Notes under the pieces: generated by a model | Seen by the model: the letters and a program-made list of their open reading frames with translations, nothing else | Databases searched by the model: none | Told to the model about the DNA's origin: nothing | Assembly (NCBI RefSeq): GCF_003149455.1 | Contig: NZ_QFFK01000007.1 | Coordinates: 1 to 64,000 of the forward strand | DNA length: 64,000 bases | Direction: 5' to 3' | DNA from: Chitinophaga deserti | GTDB lineage: Bacteria > Bacteroidota > Bacteroidia > Chitinophagales > Chitinophagaceae | Made by a program: the position numbers and the translations under genes | Shown here: piece by piece, positions 63,969-64,000 of the stretch | Numbering within the stretch: the stretch's first letter is position 1 | How the letters are laid out: the number at the start of each line of letters is the position of its first letter

Positions 63969-64000
63969 GATACAGTTTGTTTTATGGTTTGACAGTGTGT

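Overview
The window looks like a chromosomal segment of a Bacteroidota bacterium, most likely Chitinophaga or a close member of the Chitinophagaceae. The reasons are three SusC/SusD pairs, an ECF sigma/FecR cassette in front of a SusC with an STN domain, a promoter of the Bacteroidota type (TTG, 18 nt, TAnnTTTG) before one susC, a GH16 enzyme, SusD lipoproteins, and roughly 50% GC. No rRNA, tRNA, CRISPR array or insertion sequence was found. Genus assignment is inference; no database was searched.

Layout. 1-2.4 kb: a gene-free stretch with a 13-unit array of 11-nt repeats and a cluster of inverted repeats, then a toxin-antitoxin pair of AbiEii type (the toxin looks short) and an unknown membrane protein. 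2.6-6.0 kb: a tyrosine/homogentisate catabolic operon (hmgA, an aldo/keto reductase broken by a one-base frameshift, hppD). 6.0-19.0 kb: a polysaccharide utilisation locus built around a LacI-type regulator. Three tandem paralogous lipoproteins (discoidin domain plus heparinase-I-like lyase domain) lie on the minus strand, and susC-susD-amidohydrolase and an NagX/DUF5009-like membrane acyltransferase on the plus strand. The same 16-nt palindrome is present in front of both divergent units, so one regulator probably controls both. 19.3-27.5 kb: a second locus on the minus strand, sigma factor - FecR - SusC - SusD - GH16, probably for a beta-glucan.

27.6-34.7 kb: small membrane proteins, an L,D-transpeptidase, a Tat-type small subunit with two GMC oxidoreductases (probably a periplasmic sugar or sugar-alcohol dehydrogenase system), a third 11-nt repeat array and a CBS-domain protein. 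34.9-50.3 kb: a complete respiratory complex I operon, nuoA-B-(MBL hydrolase)-CD-E-F-G-H-I-J-K-L-M-N, with fused nuoCD, an extra metallo-beta-lactamase-fold gene, and the four-cysteine signature of the N7 iron-sulfur cluster in NuoG. 50.5-52.0 kb: two ferritin-like exported proteins. 52.3-58.9 kb: a tricorn-type protease, an SDR enzyme, a Crp/Fnr regulator and a second S41 peptidase. 58.9-64.0 kb: a third SusD/SusC pair on the minus strand, running almost to the window edge.

The least explained signal is a family of intergenic arrays with a strict 11-nt period (127-269, 19082-19191, 33631-33795). They contain no coding sequence, no spacers and no known element; one is arranged as a palindrome. 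The operator-linked triple-lyase locus, the twin GMC system with one export subunit, and the hydrolase gene inside the nuo operon are the other main points of interest.
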